From contig DAOUQA010000048.1 in the NCBI GenBank assembly GCA_030625905.1, forward strand, positions 1-12,356: a DNA stretch of 12,356 nucleotides, written 5' to 3'. The translations under genes and the position numbers were made by a program. Below are positions 7,087-12,356 of the stretch, piece by piece; the stretch's first letter is position 1; each line of letters begins with the position of its first letter. Under the pieces are notes generated by a model that was not told the DNA's origin, made no database searches, and saw only the letters and a program-made list of their open reading frames with translations. This DNA is from Kiritimatiellales bacterium. GTDB taxonomy: Bacteria > Verrucomicrobiota > Kiritimatiellia > Kiritimatiellales > Pontiellaceae.

Positions 7087-7578
7087 GTGGGTTGTTTGAG
7101 AAAAATTCTGTTGGCAAAGGATCGCCCGGGGATCCAGTTCCTGAAGTATTCCATATGTGGCGGAACCGCGATGGCCGTCGACATGATCACCTTCTTCCTT
7201 GTGGCTTGGCTGCTCTTTCCCGCGTTGACTGAAAACGATGTTTTGGTGCGCCTGTTTAACATAAAGGTCGCGACGGTTCCGGAGCATGTGCGCACCATTA
7301 ATTTTTGTATCGGAAACGGGATCGCCTTCATGCTGTCCAACCTCACCGCCTACATTCTGAACGTATTGTTTGTGTTCAAGGCCGGCAGGCATAGCCGTCG
7401 GAAAGAGGTCGGGTTGTTCTATCTCGTGTCGGCGATCAGTGTCGGGATCGGGGTGGGGATCGGCGCGGTGCTCATCCAGGGATTCGGCTTGTCGACCACC
7501 TTTTCCTATGTCGCCAAGGCCATCTCAACCATGCTCATCAACTATACCGCCCGCAAATACATCATCTTCCACGGCTGA
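7087..7578 (+). CDS. GtrA-family membrane protein
   Basis: The 163-residue protein matches the GtrA-like family, small four-helix inner-membrane proteins. Characterised members help move lipid-linked sugars such as undecaprenyl-phosphate-glucose across the membrane for O-antigen or cell-wall modification. Hydrophobic segments lie at about 17-45, 70-97, 107-130 and 137-157. The early FLKYSICGGTAMAVDM and the final NYTARKYIIF are family hallmarks. The start is a GTG at 7087. A weak GGGG stands about 11 bases upstream and no better start is seen. No glycosyltransferase gene lies beside it, so its substrate cannot be inferred from context. It appears to be transcribed alone, diverging from rarA. 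Confidence 0.88.
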   Translation: MGCLRKILLAKDRPGIQFLKYSICGGTAMAVDMITFFLVAWLLFPALTENDVLVRLFNIKVATVPEHVRTINFCIGNGIAFMLSNLTAYILNVLFVFKAGRHSRRKEVGLFYLVSAISVGIGVGIGAVLIQGFGLSTTFSYVAKAISTMLINYTARKYIIFHG

Positions 7579-7612
7579 GAGGAATCGGTGCTTTTCAAGA
7601 TTGAGGTTCCCC

Positions 7613-7681
7613 TGTAGGTCGCACCACACACCCGCACCGCCGATCATTCCGCCGCCCGCCCGATGGGGCATCGGACCTACA
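7613..7681. repeat. Inverted repeat after the GtrA-type gene
   Basis: TGTAGGTC at 7613-7620 is repeated in inverted form as GACCTACA at 7674-7681. Inside the right part is a second hairpin, CCGATG-GGG-CATCGG (7660-7674). The structure starts 34 bases after the gtrA-type stop codon and could serve as an mRNA 3'-end structure. It lacks a T-run, so it is not a classic terminator. Confidence 0.45.
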
Positions 7682-7713
7682 TGTTCCGCACCGTTGTAGG
7701 CCGGGACCCCACA

Positions 7714-7845
7714 CCTATCTATTATACACATAGTCGTCCCCTCGAAGCGGAGCGGAGAGGGTTCCGGTTCGCTCAGGTATTCTCTCCGCTCCGCTTTGAG
7801 AACACTACAAAGAGGCCATCTTCTCATATGCGTATAATAGATAGG
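7714..7845. repeat. Nested long inverted repeat (two 19-bp arm pairs), MITE-like
   Basis: The outer arms are 7714-7732 (CCTATCTATTATACACATA) and 7827-7845, complementary at 18 of 19 positions with 14 in a row at the tips. The inner arms are 7741-7759 (CTCGAAGCGGAGCGGAGAG) and 7782-7800, also 18 of 19, the exception being a G-T pair. A 22-base loop separates the inner arms. The right flank between inner and outer arms is longer than the left (26 against 8 bases). The tips are AT-rich and the inner stem is GC-rich. It codes for nothing visible. It resembles a small non-autonomous palindromic element or a dispersed repeat. No target-site duplication is obvious. Confidence 0.75.
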
Positions 7846-7931
7846 TCCCCGACCTGGCGCGCGTACGCACAGCACGGCGCACCGCGCCCGCAATTATTTT
7901 TCAACAACCCGGTTTTGCCGGGGAGGAATGC

Positions 7932-7960
7932 TTGACAGGGTGCCACCTTATCTATAGAAG
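7932..7960 (+). promoter_or_regulatory. Sigma70-type promoter of the helicase operon
   Basis: A perfect TTGACA (7932-7937) is followed by TATAGA at 7953-7958 (15-base spacing) or, overlapping it, TAGAAG at 7955-7960 (17-base spacing). It is the best promoter-like sequence in this 600-bp region and points toward the helicase gene, implying a leader of roughly 210 bases. Long leaders are common on cold-shock helicase mRNAs. Confidence 0.6.
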
Positions 7961-7983
7961 AGCCCGCTTAGTTAACACATGGA

Positions 7984-8015
7984 CGTGCTGTTTCCAGCAC
8001 GGTTCCCTTTTTCTT
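7984..8015 (+). terminator. Terminator-like hairpin in the helicase leader (possible attenuator)
   Basis: CGTGCTG (7984-7990), loop TTTC, CAGCACG (7995-8001) form a perfect 7-bp stem. It is followed, after a few bases, by a pyrimidine run with five or more T (about 8008-8014). It sits about 20 bases downstream of the promoter-like sequence and 160 bases before the helicase start. It could stop most transcripts early unless bypassed. The gap between the stem and the T-run is longer than ideal, so activity is uncertain. Confidence 0.4.
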
Positions 8016-8087
8016 CACTCCACCGGCGGCGAGTAGAAAAATTATTTATTCGCCGGGCCGTGCACTGCGCGGCAGTTATTCGTGAAG

Positions 8088-8141
8088 GGTTATTAGTTAA
8101 TGGTGCAATGCCTTGGTTGGCAGAGTGCGCCCCTAATAACC
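8088..8141. repeat. Inverted repeat just upstream of the helicase start
   Basis: GGTTATTAG at 8088-8096 and CTAATAACC at 8133-8141 are perfectly complementary over 9 bp and enclose 36 bases. They are followed by AATAAC-type near-repeats up to the ribosome-binding site. The text resembles the TTGGGTT/AACCCAA palindrome between frr and coaC. It may be a dispersed repeat or a leader hairpin. Confidence 0.45.
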
Positions 8142-8178
8142 AATAACAAATAACGATTAACTCAAATTAGGAAAACAA

Positions 8179-9492
8179 ATGAAGAAAGAAAACGACCTCA
8201 ACGGCGTCTTCGGACAGCTGTTGCCGGAGCTCGGCCGTGCCGTGTCCGAAGCGGGCTACCACACACCATCACCCATTCAGGAACAATCCATCCCGTCGCT
8301 GCTCAAGGGGCGCGATATGATCGGTTGCGCGCAGACCGGAACCGGTAAGACCGCCGCGTTTGCATTGCCGATTCTCCAGTATTTGGCACTGGGTAAAAAA
8401 CAACCTGTGTCCGGGAAGCCGCGCGTGCTCATCCTTGCGCCTACCCGTGAGCTGGCCGCGCAGATCGGCGACAGCATGGCCAAGTATGGCACGCACACCA
8501 AAACCACGCACTCCGTCATCTTTGGCGGGGTGGGGCAGAATCCGCAGGTCAAGGCCGTGCGACGCGGCGTGCATGTGCTCGTGGCTACGCCGGGCCGCTT
8601 GATTGACCTGATGAACCAGGGGCACGTCAACCTCTCCGGGGTCGAAATCTTCGTGCTCGACGAAGCCGACCGCATGCTCGACATGGGCTTCATCCACGAC
8701 ATCAAGAAGGTTATCGCCAAGCTGCCCAAGAAGCGGCAGTCGCTCTTCTATTCCGCAACCATGGAAGGAAAGGTGGTCGAATTGGCACGCACGCTGGTGC
8801 ACGATCCGGCATATGTCACCATTGCCCCCGAAAATCCCGCCGTCGAGCGCATCGTCCAAAAGGTCATGTTTGTCGATAAAAAGCACAAGGACGAGTTGAT
8901 CGTCAACCTGATGAGCAACAAGAAGCTCGATCGGGTGATTGTCTTTACGCAGATGAAGCATGTGGCCAACAAGGTGGCGCGCAAGCTCGAAGGGGCGGGG
9001 ATTACGGCCGCCGCCATCCACGGCAACAAGAGCCAAACCGCCCGCACCAATGCGCTCGCCGACTTTAAGGCTGGCAGGGTGCGTGCGCTTGTGGCTACCG
9101 ATATCGCCGCACGCGGAATCGATGTCGACGGCATCTCGCATGTCATCAACTATGATATGCCGGTGGAGCCGGAGACCTATGTCCACCGCATTGGCCGGAC
9201 GGCCCGCGCCGGGGCGGATGGCGATTCCATTTCGCTCTGCTGCGCGCAGGAGCGCGACTATCTCCGCGCCATTGAACGGCTGATCCGTACTACTATCCCG
9301 GTCGATCTCAAGCATGTGCTCCATTGCGAAAAGTCGATGAATGCCACCGGAGACGATGCCAAGCCGGGTCCGAAGGTTCGGCAAAACCGAGGCAAGGTAA
9401 CCGTCGGTGCCGACGGTCGCGAGAAGCAAAGCCGTGGTGGCGGAAAGCGCCCGCCGCGCCTCCGCAGCCGTCGGAACCAAGGACGGCGCTAA
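8179..9492 (+). CDS. DEAD-box ATP-dependent RNA helicase (RhlE-like)
   Basis: The 437-residue protein has the complete helicase core: Q motif in TPSPIQEQSIPSLLKGRD (29-46), Walker A AQTGTGKT (51-58), PTRELAAQI (88-96), TPGRLIDL (137-144), DEAD (161-164), SAT (192-194), VIVFTQ (253-258), TDIAARGID (307-315), and HRIGRTARAG (336-345). The tail (about 385-437) is basic and low-complexity, as in RhlE/DeaD-type enzymes, where it aids RNA binding. Such helicases unwind short RNA duplexes during ribosome assembly and mRNA decay, often in the cold. An AGGA lies 6 bases before the ATG. Its stop codon overlaps the start of the CvfB-like gene. I cannot choose firmly between the rhlE and deaD/csdA subfamilies, though the short basic tail favours RhlE. 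Confidence 0.95.
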   Translation: MKKENDLNGVFGQLLPELGRAVSEAGYHTPSPIQEQSIPSLLKGRDMIGCAQTGTGKTAAFALPILQYLALGKKQPVSGKPRVLILAPTRELAAQIGDSMAKYGTHTKTTHSVIFGGVGQNPQVKAVRRGVHVLVATPGRLIDLMNQGHVNLSGVEIFVLDEADRMLDMGFIHDIKKVIAKLPKKRQSLFYSATMEGKVVELARTLVHDPAYVTIAPENPAVERIVQKVMFVDKKHKDELIVNLMSNKKLDRVIVFTQMKHVANKVARKLEGAGITAAAIHGNKSQTARTNALADFKAGRVRALVATDIAARGIDVDGISHVINYDMPVEPETYVHRIGRTARAGADGDSISLCCAQERDYLRAIERLIRTTIPVDLKHVLHCEKSMNATGDDAKPGPKVRQNRGKVTVGADGREKQSRGGGKRPPRLRSRRNQGRR

Positions 9493-10325
9493 TGGCCGAA
9501 ATCGGGAAAATGAACACCTTGCAGGTGCTTCGCTCGTCAGATTTCGGATTGTTCCTCGATGGCGGAAAACTGGGTGATGTGCTCCTGCCCAACCGTTATG
9601 TTTCCGGGAACTTGAAACCCGGCGAGAACGTCGAAGTTTTCGTCATGCTCGATTCCGAAGACCGGCTTACGGCGACGACGCAAAAGCCGTATGCCATGGT
9701 CGATGAGTTTGCGAACCTGCGCGTGGTCTCCGTTACGGGGATTGGCGCATTCCTCGAATGGGGAATGCCGAAGGATCTTCTTGTGCCGTTCCGCGAGCAG
9801 AAGATCAAGATGTGCGAGGGGCAGTCATACATGGTGCGCATCTATCTCGATCATGCCAGCAACCGTCTGGCTGCCTCCTCGAAACTCGACAAGTTTCTCG
9901 ATAAGACCGTAGTTGCTTATGAAGCCACTGAAAAAGTGGATCTGCTCATCTGCGCTAAAACCGACCTCGGCTACAAGGCGATCATCAACGGTGCCCACTG
10001 GGGTGTAATTTTCCACAACGAGGTTTTCCAGCCCTTGGAGCGTGGTCAGCGAATGGAAGGCTTTATCAAGCAAGTCCGCGACGACGGTAAGATTGATCTT
10101 TGCCTCCATAAGCCCGGCTACGAAAAGGTAACGGATCTTACTGAAGTGATTCTGAACCATATCAAGCAGCAAGGCGGCTTCATGCCCATCACCGGAAAGA
10201 GTTCGCCGGGGGAGATCCATGCCCTGTTTGGTGTAAGCAAGAAAACCTACAAGCAGGCCATCGGCGCACTTTACAAAAAACGTCTGATTGAATTTACGGA
10301 CAACGGAACAAAACTTGTGCAATGA
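9492..10325 (+). CDS. CvfB-like S1-domain RNA-binding protein
   Basis: This 277-residue protein fits the CvfB/YitL family, which has three S1-like OB folds and a C-terminal winged helix. S1-like units span about 8-63 (FGLFLDG..LGDVLLPN), 70-134 (VTGIGAFLEWGMPKDLLVPF is the hallmark) and 145-206. The winged helix spans about 215-277 (GEIHALFGVSKKTYKQAIGAL, then LIEFTDNGTKL). Family members bind RNA; Staphylococcus CvfB affects virulence-gene expression. The ATG overlaps the helicase stop as TAATG with AAGGA 8 bases upstream, so coupling is likely. A second ATG six codons later (9510) is a possible start. An upstream extension to 9324 lies inside the helicase gene and is arginine-rich shadow sequence, so I left it out. 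Confidence 0.9.
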   Translation: MAEIGKMNTLQVLRSSDFGLFLDGGKLGDVLLPNRYVSGNLKPGENVEVFVMLDSEDRLTATTQKPYAMVDEFANLRVVSVTGIGAFLEWGMPKDLLVPFREQKIKMCEGQSYMVRIYLDHASNRLAASSKLDKFLDKTVVAYEATEKVDLLICAKTDLGYKAIINGAHWGVIFHNEVFQPLERGQRMEGFIKQVRDDGKIDLCLHKPGYEKVTDLTEVILNHIKQQGGFMPITGKSSPGEIHALFGVSKKTYKQAIGALYKKRLIEFTDNGTKLVQ

Positions 10326-10334
10326 ATCTTGGAA

Positions 10335-10408
10335 TGGTGTGGCGCGGGCTTCCCGTCTGCGGGAGCGCGCTCCATCGGAATGGAAACCCGCACCACACCA
10401 CACCACAC
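10335..10408. repeat. Long palindrome plus CACCA tandem repeat before yciH
   Basis: TGGTGTGGCGCGGGCTTCC (10335-10353) pairs with 10382-10400 at 17 of 19 positions; the two exceptions are G-T pairs when read on the minus strand. Inside are a perfect 12-base palindrome GGAGCGCGCTCC (10362-10373) and a small CCCG/CGGG hairpin. The right arm merges into three exact CACCA units (10391-10405). The element lies between the CvfB-like stop and the yciH ribosome-binding site. There is no T-run. It could attenuate or stabilise the operon mRNA, or be a mobile palindromic repeat. Confidence 0.7.
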
Positions 10409-10423
10409 ACAGGCAGGAAAATC

Positions 10424-10753
10424 ATGGGTAGCTTCGACGATTTGGATATTGTTTTCTCAACCGAGAAGGGGCGGATTCGCCCTGAAAAGAAAAAGCCATC
10501 TATACCGAAGAGCGACGGCATTGTTCGCGTCGGGCGCGAAACCAAGGGTCGCAAGGGAAAGGGCATGACGGTTGTCACCGGTGTGCCGCTCCATCCCGAA
10601 GGGCTCCGGGATCTCGCCAAGAAGCTCAAGCAAAAATGCGGAACCGGCGGAACACTGAAGGACGGAAGAATTGAAATCCAAGGCGACCACCGCGAGCTTC
10701 TCGTGGCCGAGCTACAGGCAATGGGGCATACCGTCAAGCGTTCAGGTGGCTAG
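10424..10753 (+). CDS. yciH: YciH / SUI1-family translation initiation factor
   Basis: The 109-residue protein is a bacterial homologue of eukaryotic eIF1 (SUI1 fold). E. coli YciH can discriminate initiation complexes in vitro and is not essential. After an acidic then basic N-terminus, the domain shows VRVGRETKGRKGKGMTVVTG (34-53), LAKKLKQKCGTGGTLKDGRI (64-83) and EIQGDHRELLVAELQAMG (84-101), all typical. I placed the start at ATG 10424, preceded by an AGGCAGGAAAA-type ribosome site. The frame is also open from an ATG at 10322 that overlaps the stop of the preceding gene, but those 34 codons read through the palindrome and have no SUI1 resemblance. It is the third and probably last gene of the helicase operon. 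Confidence 0.92.
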   Translation: MGSFDDLDIVFSTEKGRIRPEKKKPSIPKSDGIVRVGRETKGRKGKGMTVVTGVPLHPEGLRDLAKKLKQKCGTGGTLKDGRIEIQGDHRELLVAELQAMGHTVKRSGG

Positions 10754-10767
10754 GGTGTTTTTGGGAA

Positions 10768-10786
10768 AACGGGCAGGATGCCCGTT
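10768..10786. terminator. Perfect hairpin between convergent yciH and coaB
   Basis: AACGGGCA, loop GGA, TGCCCGTT make a perfect 8-bp stem in the 65-bp gap between two convergent genes. On the minus strand (coaB direction) the stem ends in TTTT, so it may work as a modest terminator there. On the plus strand no T-run follows. Its short, neat form also suits a dispersed palindromic repeat. Confidence 0.5.
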
Positions 10787-10818
10787 CTACGTTCGAGGCC
10801 ACGACATTTCTGGAAATA

Positions 10819-11454
10819 CTATAGCCGCTCGATAGCCGCGAAGATATTTTTTGCGCAGTCGACTTTGCCGATGCAACCCCACTCGTCGAAGTGCTCTGCC
10901 TGTCGTGAAAGGAAACTAAACGTTCCATTTTCCGCGCCGAGGGAGGAGGGGGTGTTGAGGACGATGCCATCGAGGTTTTTGGTTTCGAGCTTGCGGTGCG
11001 CGTTGGCTTCACCTTCGGTGGTTTGCAGTGCAAAGCCGATGGCGATCTGGCCTAGTGGTTTGTCGGCGCACAGTATTTTGGCAATGTCCGGGGTGGGTCG
11101 GAGGTGCAGTGAAATCCCATCGGTGGACTTGGCCAGCTTTTCGGCCAGCTTTTCAATCGGCGCATAGTCGGCGACGGCGGCGGCGAAAATGATGACGTCT
11201 GCTTTTTCGGAAAGTTCCTGCGCCACCGCGAGCATTTCCTCTGCACTGGTTACCTTGTGGATATGGCCGGCATCAATATCCGGGAGATTCGCATGGGCCA
11301 CGGGGCCGGTAACGAATTCGATATCGTACCCTCGCTCGGAGGCTTCTTCGGCAAGGGCTTTTCCCATCTTGCCGCTGCTGGCGTTGCCGACGAAACGCAC
11401 AGGATCAATATATTCGTGCGTCGGGCCGGATAGAATGAGGATTTTTCTTCGCAT
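10819..11454 (-). CDS. coaB: Phosphopantothenate-cysteine ligase (CoaB, stand-alone)
   Basis: CoaB joins 4'-phosphopantothenate to cysteine using a nucleotide triphosphate, the second step from pantothenate to CoA. From ATG 11454 it has 211 residues with the Rossmann-like core: ILSGPTHEYIDPVRFVGN (7-24), ASSGKMGKALA (25-35), AAAVADYAPIEKLAEKLAKS (91-110), and KNLDGIVLN (159-167). The family's GFAxET segment reads GFALQT here (140-145), glutamine in place of the usual glutamate. In most bacteria CoaB is fused behind CoaC as CoaBC. Here the two are separate, in different frames, 122 bp apart. An ATG five codons upstream (11469) is also possible, and neither start has a clear Shine-Dalgarno sequence. 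The frame stays open well upstream, into the end of coaC, but that part is not CoaB-like. Confidence 0.92.
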   Translation of the reverse strand: MRRKILILSGPTHEYIDPVRFVGNASSGKMGKALAEEASERGYDIEFVTGPVAHANLPDIDAGHIHKVTSAEEMLAVAQELSEKADVIIFAAAVADYAPIEKLAEKLAKSTDGISLHLRPTPDIAKILCADKPLGQIAIGFALQTTEGEANAHRKLETKNLDGIVLNTPSSLGAENGTFSFLSRQAEHFDEWGCIGKVDCAKNIFAAIERL

Positions 11455-11470
11455 CGCGGGTTTTTTCATC

Positions 11471-11527
11471 CACAGATTTCGCAGATTAATTGGATTAAAA
11501 ATCTGTGCGCATCTGTGTAATCTGTAG
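11471..11527. repeat. CAGAT/ATCTG repeat cluster between coaC and coaB
   Basis: This spacer contains CACAGATTT (11471-11479), GCAGATT (11481-11487), AAATCTGTG (11499-11507), CATCTGTG (11510-11517) and AATCTGTA (11519-11526). It is two direct units, then three inverted units at spacings of 9-10 bases, with a perfect 9-bp inverted match between the first and third. It could fold into alternative hairpins in the coaC-coaB mRNA. I recall similar CAGATT/AATCTG text as a dispersed intergenic repeat in other genomes, from memory only. Confidence 0.65.
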
Positions 11528-11576
11528 ATATATTTTTTCTTGCGTCTGCACCGGACGGTTTCTTTCGCGGTTAATC

Positions 11577-12131
11577 CTAGAATACGGAGCTGAGAATAAT
11601 CTGGGCAATGGCGCTGGAGGCGCTCATGCGGCCGTAGCCACTGGTGCCGCAGGCAAGCCGTCCTTTTTCGGGACCAACCTGGTGCCATCCCATTTTGAGC
11701 AGCTTCTCGGCATTTTCACGGACAATCGGTTGTCCCCACATTTGCTCGTTCATGGCCGGGCAGAAGATGCGTTTGCAGTCGGGCTTGAGCGAGAGCGCGC
11801 TGCAGCAGACGATGTCGTCGCCGAAGCCGTGAGCCAGTTTTGCAATCGAATCGGCCGTGGCGGGTGCGACGACAAAGGCGTTGGCTTCGGTGGCCGGGTA
11901 GAGGTGTGGATAAATTACATCCATTTCCCCCGTGTTGTTATCGGGGAAGAGGGAGGTGAGCACCTTTTGCCGGGTAAGGGCCGCGAAGGTGAGCGGGGCA
12001 ACGAACCGCGTCGCCGTCTCAGTCATTATAACGCGCACATCGACGTTGGCCTTGACAAGCTGGCTGGCGATATCCGCTGTCTTGTAGGCGGCAATGCCGC
12101 CTGTGATGCCGATCAGTACCTTGGGTTTCAT
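11577..12131 (-). CDS. coaC: Phosphopantothenoylcysteine decarboxylase (CoaC, stand-alone)
   Basis: CoaC is an FMN flavoprotein that decarboxylates 4'-phosphopantothenoylcysteine to 4'-phosphopantetheine, the step after CoaB. The 184-residue protein has the flavoprotein start VLIGITGGIAAYKTAD (5-20), the probable catalytic His76 in YPHLYP, VVAPATADSIAKLAHG (87-102), the substrate-clamping PAMNEQMW (125-132, Asn128) and the reducing Cys161 in LACGTSGYGRM. All key residues are present. The ATG at 12131 has AGGGAG 9 bases upstream. Upstream frame extension to 12353 reads into frr and is not CoaC-like. The length is that of a CoaC domain alone, with CoaB encoded just downstream on the same strand, presumably in the same transcript. 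Confidence 0.94.
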   Translation of the reverse strand: MKPKVLIGITGGIAAYKTADIASQLVKANVDVRVIMTETATRFVAPLTFAALTRQKVLTSLFPDNNTGEMDVIYPHLYPATEANAFVVAPATADSIAKLAHGFGDDIVCCSALSLKPDCKRIFCPAMNEQMWGQPIVRENAEKLLKMGWHQVGPEKGRLACGTSGYGRMSASSAIAQIILSSVF

Positions 12132-12163
12132 GTCGCTGTGCTCCCTTTTCGGTTGTTGAGCTG

Positions 12164-12212
12164 TTGGGTTGCTGATTGTTCGGGAGTACTTCCTTGACAA
12201 CCAGCAACCCAA
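12164..12212. repeat. Inverted repeat between frr and coaC
   Basis: TTGGGTTGCTG (12164-12174) and CAGCAACCCAA (12202-12212) are perfectly complementary over 11 bp. One mismatch and four more pairs (TTGT/ACAA) extend the stem to 16 bp, with a 17-base loop. A GGTTGTTGAG just outside repeats part of the arm. It lies in the 97-bp frr-coaC spacer. No T-run follows on the minus strand, so read-through into coaC is plausible. Confidence 0.6.
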
Positions 12213-12228
12213 TAACCAATCAACTGAA

Positions 12229-12356
12229 CTAAACCTCCATGATTTCTTTTTCCTTGGCGGCGAGCAAATCGTCCATTTTCTTAATGTGCTCGTCGGTGGA
12301 TTTCTGAACATCTTCCAGTGCTGAATCGCGCTCGTCTTCGGTGATGTCACCACTCT
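12229..12356 (-). CDS. frr: Ribosome recycling factor, C-terminal end (partial)
   Basis: The minus strand gives the last 42 codons of a gene that begins beyond the window and stops with TAG at 12231-12229. The peptide contains SGDITEDERDSALEDVQKST, then a helix with DEHIKKMDDLLAAKEKEIME and V as the last residue. The final DDLLAAKEKEIMEV is the diagnostic end of ribosome recycling factor, part of domain I's three-helix bundle. Together with EF-G, Frr splits post-termination ribosomes in the cytoplasm. It lies upstream of coaC on the same strand. Confidence 0.92.
   Translation of the reverse strand, partial: SGDITEDERDSALEDVQKSTDEHIKKMDDLLAAKEKEIMEV

Larger units (their letters stand above)
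7579..8178. other. 600-bp non-coding region before the helicase operon
   Basis: No gene is supported here. From left to right it holds a small inverted repeat (7613-7681), a nested long inverted repeat (7714-7845), a sigma70-like promoter (7932-7960), a terminator-like hairpin (7984-8001), and another inverted repeat (8088-8141). The last two lie inside what would be the helicase mRNA leader of about 210 bases. The stretch 8042-8059 is AT-rich and flanked by CGGCGA/TCGCCG, which could pair. Confidence 0.6.

Noticed and set aside
6787..7701. Direct repeat CCGTTGTAGGC on both sides of the GtrA-type gene (6787-6797, 7691-7701) as attachment sites
   Set aside because: An 11-base match is expected several times by chance in 12 kb, and there is no integrase or composition change.
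8269..9480. Open reading frame of 403 codons on the minus strand
   Set aside because: It lies fully antisense to the DEAD-box helicase, and its peptide mirrors the helicase codons without domain features.
11471..11527. CRISPR array suggested by repeated CAGAT/ATCTG units
   Set aside because: Units are only 7-9 bases, in both orientations, with 1-12 base gaps. There are no spacers of CRISPR size and no cas genes.

Overview
The window (about 58% G+C by eye) is chromosomal housekeeping DNA from a Gram-negative, diderm bacterium. The outer-membrane evidence is a TamA/BamA-type barrel end followed by a TamB-like gene. RNase Y and separately encoded CoaC and CoaB argue against a typical enterobacterium. 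The dense palindromic repeats between genes remind me of PVC-group genomes (Kiritimatiellota, Lentisphaerota), but that placement is a low-confidence impression, not something the sequence proves.

Layout. (1) 1-2895, plus strand: the last 48 codons of a TamA/BamA-family barrel, a 107-bp spacer with a short palindrome, and a short (879 aa) TamB-like protein. (2) 2919-6691, minus strand: rarA and 5-formyltetrahydrofolate cyclo-ligase are directly coupled (stop codon abutting start codon). RNase Y (rny) follows, with its own promoter and a strong Shine-Dalgarno sequence before a GTG start. Right after rny lies a 5'-truncated remnant of uracil phosphoribosyltransferase (upp). (3) 6692-8178: a 395-bp divergent spacer, a GtrA-family membrane protein (plus strand), then a 600-bp non-coding region. 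That region holds a striking nested inverted repeat, a sigma70-like promoter and a long structured leader. (4) 8179-10753, plus strand: a DEAD-box RNA helicase, a CvfB-like S1-domain protein (TAATG overlap) and a YciH/SUI1 translation factor, probably one RNA-handling operon. (5) 10819-12356, minus strand: the end of frr, then coaC and coaB as two separate genes for successive steps of coenzyme A synthesis.

The functional theme is RNA turnover and translation (RNase Y, helicase, S1 protein, SUI1 factor, ribosome recycling factor), with outer-membrane assembly, replication-fork maintenance, folate salvage and CoA synthesis around it. I see no phage, transposase, CRISPR, defence or biosynthetic cluster, and no convincing RNA gene. 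The unusual content is between the genes: nearly every spacer over about 60 bp carries a different palindromic element, and one such element lies at the broken end of the upp remnant.
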